Assembly (NCBI GenBank): GCA_041398605.1
Contig: JAWKUK010000003.1
Span: 372,001-436,000, forward strand
Reading direction: 5' to 3'
Length of the DNA: 64,000 nt
DNA from: JAWKUK01 sp041398605
GTDB taxonomy: Bacteria > Planctomycetota > UBA1135 > GCA-002686595
Of this stretch, positions 48,301 to 56,626 are shown in pieces. Each line of letters starts with the position of its first letter. The stretch's first letter is position 1. The position numbers and the translations under genes were made by a program. The notes beneath the pieces are model-generated. The model worked only from the letters and a program-made list of their open reading frames with translations. It did no database searches and was not told the origin of the DNA.

Positions 48301-48499
48301 GGTCGAGCGCCTCGTGCCGATCCTGATGACGGCGCTCACCGCTGCGCTGGGACTCCTGCCCCTCGCGCTCGCCGGCGCGCAGCCAGGCACCGAGCTGCTG
48401 GCGCCGCTCGCGGTCGTCGTGCTCGGCGGCCTCGCGTCGTCGACGTTCCTGAACCTCGTCGTGCTCCCGGGCGCGTACTTGATCCTGCGGCGTCGCTGA
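45353..48499 (+). CDS. Heavy-metal efflux RND pump, CzcA/CusA family
   Basis: A 1048-residue inner-membrane pump of the HME class of RND proteins, with 12 transmembrane helices in two halves. TM1 starts at LVAWSVRNAGMVLVLALLLL. The periplasmic segment GIDVFPDLESPRVTILTEA-type motif appears as GVDVFPDLESPRV. TM4 carries AIGVLVDDAIIDVENVLRRLREN, with the paired Asp expected for proton transfer. This VDDAIxDVEN form is a distinct HME subgroup, different from CusA (VDAAIVMIEN) and CzcA (VDGAV), so the metal is left open. ATFIIVLTFVPLFLLEGLEGR is the normal TM6 region. It closes the operon, and a perfect 10-base-pair hairpin follows 20 bases on. Confidence 0.92.
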   Translation: MLQSLVAWSVRNAGMVLVLALLLLGAAAFTLPRIGVDVFPDLESPRVTILTEAQGLGSEDVELLVTYPIESVMIGLQDVSRVRSTSLAGFSLVWIEFAWGTDVDRARQRVAERLTVAREALPEGISPTLAPVASLTGEVLQVALTSDQAAGGPSLLDLRRFAEFELRPRILALGGVASVSVIGGELPELQVLARQDVLRAANLELADLADAARGAHAFLEAGYLADDEGREVALQQTSALASAEDLARAAIPASDARLMRLGDVADVRIGPSPRRGSAGFDGAPAVILGITKAPGTNTLEVTRRVDAALEALAPIIPQHVGVDAQTFRQARFIERAVAAVLKVLGEAAVIVAIVLLMFLLDLRTALVTLTALPLSLAITALWIHWTGGGMNVMTLGGIAIAIGVLVDDAIIDVENVLRRLRENAGRAPGERVSIVEAVIAATGEIRPAMVQATFIIVLTFVPLFLLEGLEGRFFRPLGETFVVSLLASLLVALTVTPALCRVLLKNVRASRSNGHGGPLVRALEALYRPSLALAIRLRWLVLAASAAATVAALAVGLRAGTSFLPRFEEGMITVFVNMPPDTSLEDSEDTGALVAARIAGVEGVASVTRRTGRAEKDEHAEPVCNSEIEVALEEGVVPARVRAALDAVLMGVRGVTTALGQPIEHRLSHVLSGVNADLALDLYHEDQVVLKVAAEEVAAVLRTLPAARDVNAQRSQTVETLRVEWDREALAREGLSVRSAGEQLRAAMHGEVVGTAADGLARTDIVVRLADGERDGAADVAALELVAPSGARLPVARLAALEPVESPTMLFRQDARRKSIVSANVAEGSNIGDLVDAATVALAPIAERYGVELRFGGQSEAAANARRVLGLAGLGVMLLAFLMLRTGVGSWLGALAVLVNLPLGLIGGVAAIVLATPGMTLGGAWAMLIGAPTDVVPVVSLSTLVGFFTLFGIALRNGVLLASRFEALRAEGLAPLDAVKQGSVERLVPILMTALTAALGLLPLALAGAQPGTELLAPLAVVVLGGLASSTFLNLVVLPGAYLILRRR

Positions 48500-48519
48500 G
48501 CCAACGACCTTGACAAGGC

Positions 48520-48544
48520 AGCGGCAGGCCCTGCGCCTGCCGCT
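48520..48544 (+). terminator. Hairpin ending the metal-efflux operon
   Basis: Perfect 10-base-pair stem AGCGGCAGGC/GCCTGCCGCT with loop CCTGC, 20 bases after the pump gene. The rest of 48500-48773 has no recognised gene. Confidence 0.6.
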
Positions 48545-48773
48545 CAGACCGCGAGCGCCTCGACGTCGAGGAGCACGCCGCCGCGCAAGTACGCGCCCCC
48601 GACGTCCCCGGGGGCGACTCGCACACGTACGAGCTCGCGCTCCGTGGGCGAGGCCGCGCCCTTCGCCGTCGTCCTCCGCGCCGAGATCGCCGCGACGATG
48701 GCGAAGGTCGAGGGCCCACTGGCTACATTGATCGCGGGGCCGCAGCGGACGGAGGCCCCTCAAGCACCCCCCC

Positions 48774-50225
48774 ATGAGCCAGCTCACCTCCCCCGAGGCC
48801 GTCGTCGACGCGCTCGAGCTTCTGTACGACGACGCCGTGCAGGCCCTCTCGAGCGCCCTCACGCGCTACCTGCGTGACGGCACGCCACCGTCCCGGGAAG
48901 AGCGAGCGGGCGGCGTGTTCTGCTACCCCGAGGTCCGCATCCGCTACGCGCCGGAGGGGCCGCCCCCGCCGTTCAGCCGCGCCTTCGGGAAGCTCTCGCA
49001 GCCCGGCGTGTATGCGTCGACGTTCACCCATCCGCGCTTCTTCAGGCCCTACCTGCTCGAGCAGCTAGAGCCGTTGATGCGCGACTACGAGGTGACCGTG
49101 ACGGTCGAGCGCTCCGACGCCGAGATCCCCTATCCCTACGTCTGGGACCAGACCCAAGCGGCGGGCCTCGATGACATCTCCGCAGCGGAGCTCGCCAATT
49201 GGTTCCCCGCGCCAGACCTGTATCACATCGGCGACGAGGTCGCCGATGGCGAGTATCAAGGCACCGGCGCGACGCGGCCCTTGGCCGTCTTCGACGGGCC
49301 GCGCGTGGACTTCTCGCTGAAGCGGCTCGCGCACTATTGCGGTACGCCCGTGGAGCAGTTCCAGAAGTTCGTGCTGTTCACGAACTACCACCGCTATGTG
49401 GACGCGTTCTGCGACTGGGCGCTGACGCAGCTCGGGCCCGACGGGCCGTACGAGGCGCTCGGGGTGCCCGGCGGGCTCACGATCACGTCCGACGCCGTCG
49501 ACGGCCGCGCGCTGATCGACGGCGCGCCGTGGCGCAGCCACCAGATGCCGGCGTACCACCTGATGCGCAGGGACGGATCGGGCATCACGCTCGTCAACAT
49601 CGGCGTCGGCCCGTCGAACGCCAAGACCATCACCGACCACCTCGCGGTGCTGCGCCCCGAGTGTTGGATCATGGTCGGGCACTGCGGCGGCCTGCGCCAT
49701 TCGCAGGCGATCGGCGACTACGTCCTGGCCCACGCCTACCTGCGCGAGGACCACGTGCTCGACAACGTGTTGCCGCCGGAGATCCCGGTCCCCGCCCTCG
49801 CGGAGGTCCAGATGGCGCTGCAAGAGGCCACGGCCGAGGTCACGGGCGAGACGGGCGCGGCGCTCAAGAAGCGCCTCCGCACCGGGACCGTCGTCACGAC
49901 GGATGACCGCAACTGGGAGCTGCGCTTCACTGAGTCGGTGCTGCGCTTCAACAAGTCGCGCGCGATCGCGATCGACATGGAGAGCGCGACGATCGCGGCC
50001 AACGGGTACCGCTTGCGGGTCCCCTACGGCGTGCTCCTGTGTGTCTCCGACAAGCCGCTGCACGGAGAATTGAAGCTCCCGGGCGCCGCCAATCGGTTCT
50101 ACGAGCGCGCTATCCGCGAGCACATCCGCATCGGCATCGCGACGCTGCAGCGCCTCGCCGCCGACAAACAAGCGATGCTGCACAGTCGCAAGCTGCGCTC
50201 GTTCGACGAACCGCCGTTCCGGTGA
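48774..50225 (+). CDS. amn: AMP nucleosidase
   Basis: A 483-residue cytoplasmic enzyme that splits AMP into adenine and ribose 5-phosphate, controlling adenylate pools. The length and both domains fit Amn: the N-terminal AMP-nucleosidase domain (YASTFTHPRFFRPYLLEQL) and the nucleoside-phosphorylase-like catalytic domain. The latter is marked by LVNIGVGPSNAKTITDHLAVL, IMVGHCGGLRHSQAIGDYV and AIDMESATIAANGYRLRVPY, with the catalytic Glu in DMES. The C-terminal HSRKLRSFDEPPFR is the normal end. ATG 48774 is well placed, although no strong ribosome site precedes it. The sulfatase-like gene starts 33 bases later. Confidence 0.93.
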   Translation: MSQLTSPEAVVDALELLYDDAVQALSSALTRYLRDGTPPSREERAGGVFCYPEVRIRYAPEGPPPPFSRAFGKLSQPGVYASTFTHPRFFRPYLLEQLEPLMRDYEVTVTVERSDAEIPYPYVWDQTQAAGLDDISAAELANWFPAPDLYHIGDEVADGEYQGTGATRPLAVFDGPRVDFSLKRLAHYCGTPVEQFQKFVLFTNYHRYVDAFCDWALTQLGPDGPYEALGVPGGLTITSDAVDGRALIDGAPWRSHQMPAYHLMRRDGSGITLVNIGVGPSNAKTITDHLAVLRPECWIMVGHCGGLRHSQAIGDYVLAHAYLREDHVLDNVLPPEIPVPALAEVQMALQEATAEVTGETGAALKKRLRTGTVVTTDDRNWELRFTESVLRFNKSRAIAIDMESATIAANGYRLRVPYGVLLCVSDKPLHGELKLPGAANRFYERAIREHIRIGIATLQRLAADKQAMLHSRKLRSFDEPPFR

Positions 50226-50258
50226 GCGCGACAGCGGGCTGCGGCGCACGCTTCGGTT

Positions 50259-51755
50259 ATGCTGCATGGAGTGCGCGCGACACCGAACACGAAGCCTGCC
50301 CGCGAACCTGCCCGCCGCTGCAGCCTCCTTCACGATCTCCGGCCCGAACGCGACGGACGGGCCACCGGGGCGGCTGCCCGTCTTGTCGGCGCCGCGCGCT
50401 TGGCGGCGCTCGTGGGCGCTCTCGCGGGGTGCGGACGCGAGTCAGGCGGAGGCGAAGGCGCCCCGCTGCCCCCGAACGTGATCCTCATCTCGCTCGACAC
50501 GCTGCGCTACGACCACTGCGGCTTCAATGGCTACGCGCGCGACACGACGCCGTTCCTCGACTCCCTGGCGCAAGAGTCACTGGTCTTCGATCGCGCCTAT
50601 ACGACGATGTCGTGGACGCTGATCGCGCACATGGGGATGCTCACGGGGCTCTATCCCTTTCAGCACGGCGTGACCGAGTCCGACCGCGCGTTGACGCCCA
50701 GCTTTCCGACGCTCGCCGAGCGCCTGGGCGCTGCAGGCTGGACGACGCTCGGCGTGCACTATCCGGGTTGGCTCGATCCAGGCTTCGGCTTCGGGCGCGG
50801 GTTCGAGGTCTACGAGCCCGCGAGCAACGCTCAGCTCGCCGGGGAGCGCCTGCAGGCAGCGCTCCAACGTCGCACCCCTGCGCGCCCGTTCTTCCTCTTC
50901 CTCCACCTCTTCGACATCCATTCGGGCGACCTCTCCGACCCTGCCGCGCCCCTCTATGCGCCGCCCGAGGCCTATCGCAGCCTCTGGATCCCGGACGCCG
51001 CGCGAGAGCTCGAGGGGGTCGATGCCGCGCGCTGGTGGGACCACCCATCGGACCCGACGCTCGAGCAGCACGACGCGATCGTCGCGCTCTACGACGGCGG
51101 CGTGCGCTACGTCGACGACATGCTGCGCGCCTGGTTCACGGAGTGGCGCGCGCGCGGCCTCTTGGACCACACGCTCGTCATCATCACCGCGGACCACGGC
51201 GAGGGGCTGCGACAACGCGAGGCGCGCTATGGCGGCCATGGCGACCTGAACGAAGAAGGGCTCCGCGTCCCGCTCCTCGTACGCTTCCCCGACGGGCGGC
51301 ATGCGGGCGAGCGCAGCGGCGACCTCGTGAGCCACGTCGACCTCGTGCCGACCGTGCTGGACGCGACCGGCCTCGCCGCAGACCCGAGGCTCCCAGGCCG
51401 GCCCTTAGGCGGACCTGGGCGAGCGCCAGGCGAGTGGGTCTTCGCGGGGCGCACGCGGATCGCGGCTGCGATCTCGTTGGGACAGAAGCTCATCTATCGC
51501 GCCGAGGAGCCGCGCGCGCTGTATGACCTCGCTCGGGACCCGTTGGAGCACACGCCGCTGACGGCGAGCAACGGCGGCGCGCGGTTCCAGGCGGAGGCCT
51601 GGCCGCTCTTCGAGGCGCTGCGCCAAACGCGTGCGAGCCTCTTCGCGCCGCGCCAGGACGGGCGCGGCGGCGCGCTCGACGACGCGGCGCGCGCTCGCCT
51701 GGAGGCCCTCGGTTACGCGGGCGAGCTCGCCCCTGAAGGGGGCTCCAAGGACTGA
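50259..51755 (+). CDS. Sulfatase-like lipoprotein of the alkaline phosphatase superfamily
   Basis: A 498-residue protein with a lipobox (GALAGC, Cys58) after a long polar N-terminus. The fold is that of arylsulfatases: ILISLDTLRYDHCGFNGY (metal Asp80), TTPFLDSLAQESLVFDRAYT and ITADHGEGL late in the chain. The formylglycine signature C/S-x-P-x-R is absent. The corresponding place reads TMSWTLIAHMGMLTG with Thr120, a form seen in sulfatase-like proteins that use Thr or act as phospho-/phosphonate-type hydrolases. So it should not be called a true sulfatase. The ATG at 50259 is uncertain because the n-region is about 45 residues long. It may be co-transcribed with amn, and it converges on an RND pump 11 bases on. 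Confidence 0.8.
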   Translation: MLHGVRATPNTKPAREPARRCSLLHDLRPERDGRATGAAARLVGAARLAALVGALAGCGRESGGGEGAPLPPNVILISLDTLRYDHCGFNGYARDTTPFLDSLAQESLVFDRAYTTMSWTLIAHMGMLTGLYPFQHGVTESDRALTPSFPTLAERLGAAGWTTLGVHYPGWLDPGFGFGRGFEVYEPASNAQLAGERLQAALQRRTPARPFFLFLHLFDIHSGDLSDPAAPLYAPPEAYRSLWIPDAARELEGVDAARWWDHPSDPTLEQHDAIVALYDGGVRYVDDMLRAWFTEWRARGLLDHTLVIITADHGEGLRQREARYGGHGDLNEEGLRVPLLVRFPDGRHAGERSGDLVSHVDLVPTVLDATGLAADPRLPGRPLGGPGRAPGEWVFAGRTRIAAAISLGQKLIYRAEEPRALYDLARDPLEHTPLTASNGGARFQAEAWPLFEALRQTRASLFAPRQDGRGGALDDAARARLEALGYAGELAPEGGSKD

Positions 51756-51765
51756 CGTGCGTGGC

Positions 51766-54700
51766 TCAAGCGCGCTGCGCTCGATGACTCCGCCGCGCGA
51801 CCTTCACGACCGAGGAGAGGTCGTCGAGGAGCGCGTAGACCACCGGCACGAGGATCAGCACCAACACCGTCGCTGCGCCAAGGCCGAAGAAGATGCTGAT
51901 CGCCATCGGCTGCAGAAAGCGCGCCTCGCCTGCGGCGAAGAACGTCAACGGCACGAGCCCCAGCATCGTCGTCAATGACGTCAGCAAGATCGGCCGGAAA
52001 CGCAGCCGGCCGGCCTCCATGAGCGCGGCGTGCGCGGGCGCCCCGGCGCGGCGGCGCTCGTTGACGAAGTCGACGAGGATCAGCGCGTCGTTGACGACGA
52101 CGCCGGCGAGCGCCAAGAGACCGATCAGCGACATCAGCGTGATCGAGCGCCCCATCAAGAGGTGCCCACCGACCATGCCCACCCCCGCAAACGGGATGAT
52201 GAACATCACGATGAACGGCTGCAGGTAGCTGCGGAACAGGGTGCCGAGCACGACATAGATCAGCGCCAGCGCGAGGACGCCGGCCTCCGCGAGCCCGTCC
52301 AGCGCGCGCGCCGACTCCCGAGCTTCGCCGCCGAAGCGCACCGTCAAGCCCGGGAAGCGCGCCGTGAGCCCCGCGACCTCGCTGGCGAGCTCCGCCAGGA
52401 TCCGGGCAGCGCTGCCTACGGACTCGTCGACGTCCGCGGTCAACGTCACCGCGCGTCGCCCCTCGTCGTGCGCGAGCGCCGCGAGGCCGCGGCGGGGCGA
52501 GACCTCAACGACGCTCGCCAACGGCACGCGTCCGCCCGACGGCAGCGACACGCGCAGGGTCTCGAGGACCGCGGGATCGCGGCGCACCGCGCGCTCGTAG
52601 CCAACGACCACTGCCACGGCGTCGCTGCCGCGGCGCAGCTCCGCGACCTCCCGACCTTCGAACGCGCCGCGCAGCTCGGCCGCAAGCCGCGCCTCGGAGA
52701 GGCCCAGCGCGCGGCCGTTGTCATTCAAGACGAGCGCGAGCTCTTCTTTGCCGAGCTCGAGGTCATCGGTCAGGTCTCGCACGCCGGCGAAGCGCTCCAG
52801 GCGCTCGCGCACCGCGCGCGCCCCGCCTGCGAGCGCGGCGAAGTCGTCGGCGACGAGGGAGACCTGCAGCGCGCGCCCGCCAGGGTTCGTCTGCGGCTGC
52901 GCGAGCTCGAACGCGACGACCTCTGGCGGCAAGCCGACGAGCCGCGCGCGCACGTCCGTCATGATCTCCGCCGTCGAACGGCGCCGCCCCGCGCCCTCCC
53001 GCAGCTCGATCCAGACCTGGGCCAAGTGCGGCGCCAGCTCGTAACTCGACGCATTGGAGGCGGCGACGCCCAGGAGCGTGTGCGCGCTCTCGAGCTCCTC
53101 GCGCGGGAGCGCGAGCACCCGTCGCTCGACCTCCGCCGCGACCCGCGCCGTTTCGTCGAGCGACGCGCCGGGATCGAGCCGCAGCGACACGTAGAAGAGC
53201 TTGCTCTCGAACTCGTCGAAGAGCTGGAACGGGATGCGTGCGACGCTGACGGCGGCGACGATCGCAGCGCCCCCCAAGGCGACGCCGAGCGTGATGAGGC
53301 GCTGCCGCAGCGCGCGCTCGAGGATCGCCACGTACGCGGCCTGGAGCGGCGTGTACCAGCGCGTCGGGGGGGCCGCGCCGCGCTCGCGCTCGCTCCGCGC
53401 CCGGCTGCCCCAATGCGCCATGTGCGCGGGCAGGATGGTCAAGGCCTCGACCAACGAGAACAGCAAACACGCCGCGACGATGATCGGCAACGGCGCGAGG
53501 AAGCGGCCCGTGGTCCCGCCGAGCATCAACACGGGCAGGAATGCCGCGACGCTGGTCAGCACGGTCGCGACGACCGGCGCGCCGACCTCGAGCGTGCCAC
53601 GCACCGCTGCGACGCGCGGCGCTTCGCCCTCTTCGATGCGCCGGAAGATGTTCTCTCCGACGACGATCGCGTCGTCGACGACCATCCCGAGCACGACAAT
53701 GAGCGCGAACATCGCGATCATGTTCATCGTCACGCCCAAGGCGTGCGCGAGCGCGAGGCCGCCCATGAAGGCGACGGGGACCCCGAGCGCCGTCGCGAGC
53801 GCGACCTTGGGCGTCAAGAAGAGCAGCAGCGCGAGGAGCACCAGGGCGGCGCCGTAGAGCGCTGACGTGCCGAGGGTGACCAGGCGATTGCGGACGTACA
53901 CCGAGAGGTCGGAGTTCGTGCCGAGCTCGAGGCCGGGCGGCAGCGCCGCGGCGTTGTCGCGCACGTAGTCGCGCACCTGCGCGGCGATGTCGATCGTATC
54001 GCCCTCCGCGGTCTTCAGGACCTGCATGTGCACCGCTGGGAAGCCGTTGAAGCGGCCACGCGTAAGCGCGCGCTCGAAGTCGTCACGCGGCCGCGCCACC
54101 TCGCCGAGCGTCACCGTGCGCCCGTCAGGCGTCGAGACGAGCGGCAGTCGCACGAGGTCCTGCCCCCACTGCGCGTCGCCGCCGAGCCGCAGGAGGCTCT
54201 CCCCGCGGGCGAGCTCCAGCGTCCCGAGCGGGACCTCGCGTGTGCGCGCGGCCACCGCGCGCTCGACGTCCGAGAGCGTGAGCCCGAAGCGCTCCAGCGC
54301 GCGCGGATCGACGTCGATGCGCAGCTCCGCTTTGCGATCGCCCGTGACGTCGACGCGCGCGACGTCAGGCAGCTCCTCGAGGGCGCGCCGCTGACGCTCG
54401 GCCTCGAGCAGCAGCTCGCGCTCGGAGGCCGAGCCGTAGACGAAGACCGCGATCACCGGGAAGCGGTTCTGCGCCTCAAAGACGCGCGGCTCTTCAGCGT
54501 CCTCGGGCAGCTCCAAGTCGCCGGCTCGAAGCCGGTCGCGCGCCTCGGCGAGGAAGCGGGACACGTCGGTCCCCGGCAAGAGGGTCAGGCGCAGCCGAGA
54601 GGTGCCTTCGCGGGAGACCGACGTTTGGGTGTCCACCCCATCCAGGCCCCGCAGCGCGTCCTCGAGCGGGGTCGTGACGAGGCGCTCGACGTCCTCGGGC

Positions 54701-54870
54701 GCTGCGCCGGGGTACACCGTGAAGACCTCGACGGCGTCGAGCGAGAAGTCGGGGAAGACCTCGCGCGGCATCGCGCGATAAGCGAGCGCGCCCATGAGGA
54801 GCACCGCCGCCATCAGGAGATTGGCCGCGACCGGGTGCCCGACCGCCGTACGCGCGAGCGATCGGATCAT
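51766..54870 (-). CDS. RND-type efflux pump, AcrB/MdtB-like (HAE class)
   Basis: A 1034-residue pump with two sets of six transmembrane helices and two large periplasmic loops. ATG 54870 overlaps the stop of the adaptor gene (ATGA). The proton-relay helix reads IVVLGMVVDDAIVVGENIFRR, with the paired Asp typical of hydrophobe/amphiphile exporters. The segment LGTLFRSYLQPFIVMFIIPFAGVGM and the second-half motif LLALAGVVVNDALILVDFVN are normal. FPDFSLDAVEVFTVYPGAAPEDVE is the N-terminal periplasmic start. No outer-membrane channel gene is adjacent, so a shared TolC would be needed. The substrate is unknown. It shares its class but not its subfamily with the metal pump at 45353-48499. Confidence 0.9.
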   Translation of the reverse strand: MIRSLARTAVGHPVAANLLMAAVLLMGALAYRAMPREVFPDFSLDAVEVFTVYPGAAPEDVERLVTTPLEDALRGLDGVDTQTSVSREGTSRLRLTLLPGTDVSRFLAEARDRLRAGDLELPEDAEEPRVFEAQNRFPVIAVFVYGSASERELLLEAERQRRALEELPDVARVDVTGDRKAELRIDVDPRALERFGLTLSDVERAVAARTREVPLGTLELARGESLLRLGGDAQWGQDLVRLPLVSTPDGRTVTLGEVARPRDDFERALTRGRFNGFPAVHMQVLKTAEGDTIDIAAQVRDYVRDNAAALPPGLELGTNSDLSVYVRNRLVTLGTSALYGAALVLLALLLFLTPKVALATALGVPVAFMGGLALAHALGVTMNMIAMFALIVVLGMVVDDAIVVGENIFRRIEEGEAPRVAAVRGTLEVGAPVVATVLTSVAAFLPVLMLGGTTGRFLAPLPIIVAACLLFSLVEALTILPAHMAHWGSRARSERERGAAPPTRWYTPLQAAYVAILERALRQRLITLGVALGGAAIVAAVSVARIPFQLFDEFESKLFYVSLRLDPGASLDETARVAAEVERRVLALPREELESAHTLLGVAASNASSYELAPHLAQVWIELREGAGRRRSTAEIMTDVRARLVGLPPEVVAFELAQPQTNPGGRALQVSLVADDFAALAGGARAVRERLERFAGVRDLTDDLELGKEELALVLNDNGRALGLSEARLAAELRGAFEGREVAELRRGSDAVAVVVGYERAVRRDPAVLETLRVSLPSGGRVPLASVVEVSPRRGLAALAHDEGRRAVTLTADVDESVGSAARILAELASEVAGLTARFPGLTVRFGGEARESARALDGLAEAGVLALALIYVVLGTLFRSYLQPFIVMFIIPFAGVGMVGGHLLMGRSITLMSLIGLLALAGVVVNDALILVDFVNERRRAGAPAHAALMEAGRLRFRPILLTSLTTMLGLVPLTFFAAGEARFLQPMAISIFFGLGAATVLVLILVPVVYALLDDLSSVVKVARRSHRAQRA

Positions 54871-56246
54871 CGCGGACGCGCTCCAGCGGGCTCGGGGTCG
54901 CCCTGGAGCGTCACCCGTGCGCCGTCGCCGAGCAAGCGCACCGAGGTGACGACGACACGCTCGCCCGCGGCGAGGCCGGCGGTCACGGCGTAGCCGTCGC
55001 CGACCGCCGGCCCGAGCACCACGTTGCGTGCCCGCGCGACGGCGAGGTCCGGCGAGGGCTGGACGCGGGCGCCTGCCCGCGCAGGCGGAGCCTCGAGCGG
55101 CGGAGCGCCGCCCGCGGGCTCGGGCGGGGCCTCGCGTACGTCTTCGACGACGAAGACCGAGGCGCCCTCGGGGCCGAACACCAGCGCCGCCCGCGGCAGC
55201 CAGAGCGCGTCGGGCAGCGCGCCGAGCGCGACGCGCGCGCGCGCCGTGGCGCCCACCGGCGGGGCCTGGTCGCTCGGCGCGGGGAGGCACTCGATCTCGA
55301 CGCGCACGCTGCGGGTCAAGGGGTCCGCGCGCGGGGCGACGGCGCGCACCACCGCGGGGCGCACGACCGCGACTCCTGCGAGCTGGCACACGCTCGCCGC
55401 CGCGCCGACGCGCACGCGCGCTGCCTGCCCTTCGCTCAGCTCCGCGACGAGGCGCAACACCGACACGTCGACGAGCTCCCCGAGCGGCTGCCCCGGCGCG
55501 ACGAGCGTCCCGATCGGCGGCGGCTCGCCGCCGAGGACCCCGTCGAACGGTGCGACGACCTGCGTCCGCGCGAGCGCGAGCTCCGCGACGTCGACGGCGA
55601 GCTCGCGCGCGCGCCGCTCGAGCTCGGCGCGCGTGGCCGCCGCACGCGCGGCGGCCACGCGCGTGCGGGCCGCGGCGTCGTCGAGCGCCGCGCCCAGGCG
55701 CTGAGCGGCCGCGGCGTCGACGCGGCTCGCCTCCGCGCGCCCCTCCGCCGCGAGGCGCGACCAGCGCTCCTCCTCGCGCTGGATCGTCGCGAGGCGCTCC
55801 TCAGCGAGCGCTCCAGCGGACGCGGCGAGTGCGCGCTCGTCGCCCGCGCGGCGCACCTCGGCGTCCGCGAGCGCGAGCCCGACGCGCGCCCCTGCGAGCG
55901 CGAGCGTCGCGTCGCGCGGGTCGAGCGCGACGAGCGTGTCACCAGCCTTGACCTGTCCCCCCGCGCGCCACTGTGGGTGGACCGCCTCGATCCGCCCCCC
56001 TTGCTCGGGCGCGATGACGGCCTGGCGCGCGGGCTCGACGAGGCACGCCGCGTCCACCCAGAGGTCCAGGTCGCCCGGCGCCAAGAGCAGGGCCTCGACC
56101 GGCACGGCCCGCGGCGCGCGCGGCGGCAGCGTGGCCGGCGTCGGCGCGGTCAGGAGGATCCAGCGCCCGACAGCGAGGCCGACGGCGACGGTGACGGCCG
56201 CCACAAGGGCCTGGAGGAAGGGACGACGCATGGCGAGGGCCGGCAT
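54867..56246 (-). CDS. RND periplasmic adaptor (membrane-fusion protein)
   Basis: A 459-residue adaptor that links the downstream pump to an outer-membrane channel. The N-terminal helix (LQALVAAVTVAVGLAVGRWILL) anchors it in the inner membrane. The lipoyl motif RIEAVHPQWRAGGQVKAGDTL is followed by an Ala-rich coiled coil (about 130-235) and the second lipoyl half TQVVAPFDGVLGGEPPPIG. Beta-barrel and membrane-proximal domains come next (VVRAVAPRADPLTRSVRVEI; VTAGLAAGERVVVTSVRLL). A Pro-rich insert lies at about 390-410. Starts at 56246 and 56231 are both possible. Its overlap with the pump gene shows the pair is one operon. Confidence 0.88.
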   Translation of the reverse strand: MPALAMRRPFLQALVAAVTVAVGLAVGRWILLTAPTPATLPPRAPRAVPVEALLLAPGDLDLWVDAACLVEPARQAVIAPEQGGRIEAVHPQWRAGGQVKAGDTLVALDPRDATLALAGARVGLALADAEVRRAGDERALAASAGALAEERLATIQREEERWSRLAAEGRAEASRVDAAAAQRLGAALDDAAARTRVAAARAAATRAELERRARELAVDVAELALARTQVVAPFDGVLGGEPPPIGTLVAPGQPLGELVDVSVLRLVAELSEGQAARVRVGAAASVCQLAGVAVVRPAVVRAVAPRADPLTRSVRVEIECLPAPSDQAPPVGATARARVALGALPDALWLPRAALVFGPEGASVFVVEDVREAPPEPAGGAPPLEAPPARAGARVQPSPDLAVARARNVVLGPAVGDGYAVTAGLAAGERVVVTSVRLLGDGARVTLQGDPEPAGARPR

Positions 56247-56314
56247 CCTAGGAGCTTGGGCGTGAGAATCCGATCCGTGGGGCCAAGCCGGCGCTGGGCT
56301 GGGGCAGCGCCCAC

Positions 56315-56418
56315 CTCTCCGGCGGCGCCGCGCCCTGCGGCTCCCCGGCGACGCCGCGCGCTCAGGCTCTCCGGCGGCGCCGCACGCTCAGACTCTCCGG
56401 CGCCGGCGCACGCTCAGG
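56315..56418. repeat. 26-base tandem repeat, four units, intergenic
   Basis: Four successive 26-base units begin CTCTCCGGCG or CTCCCCGGCG and end in CGCTCAGG or similar. They lie between the RND adaptor and tig. The 380-base gap (56247-56626) otherwise holds a 22-base motif shared with 7276-7297 (at 56480-56501), and presumably promoters for both genes. No gene was seen there. Confidence 0.85.
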
Positions 56419-56626
56419 CGAGGGCGTCACATTGCCTCGGCCCCGGCACGCGCGCGCGCCGCAGCCCCCCCAGGGCGCGCCAATCGGGGCCCAAGGGAGC
56501 CGTTTGGGGCAGCAACGGCAACGCGCGCTGGACGATCGAGGGCGGGATCGTTTCAATCTCCGGGCTCGAAAGTCATCGGCCCTCACTCCGGGCCCGCTCT
56601 CAGGGCCCAGTCGAAAGCGCCTCTCC

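Noticed and set aside
48544..48750. Minus-strand frame in the gap before amn with a plausible-looking amino acid sequence (ends VLLDVEALAV)
   Set aside because: No ATG, GTG or TTG start exists for most of it, an in-frame stop lies just upstream, and its end overlaps the hairpin of the efflux operon. It may be a gene remnant but I cannot support it.
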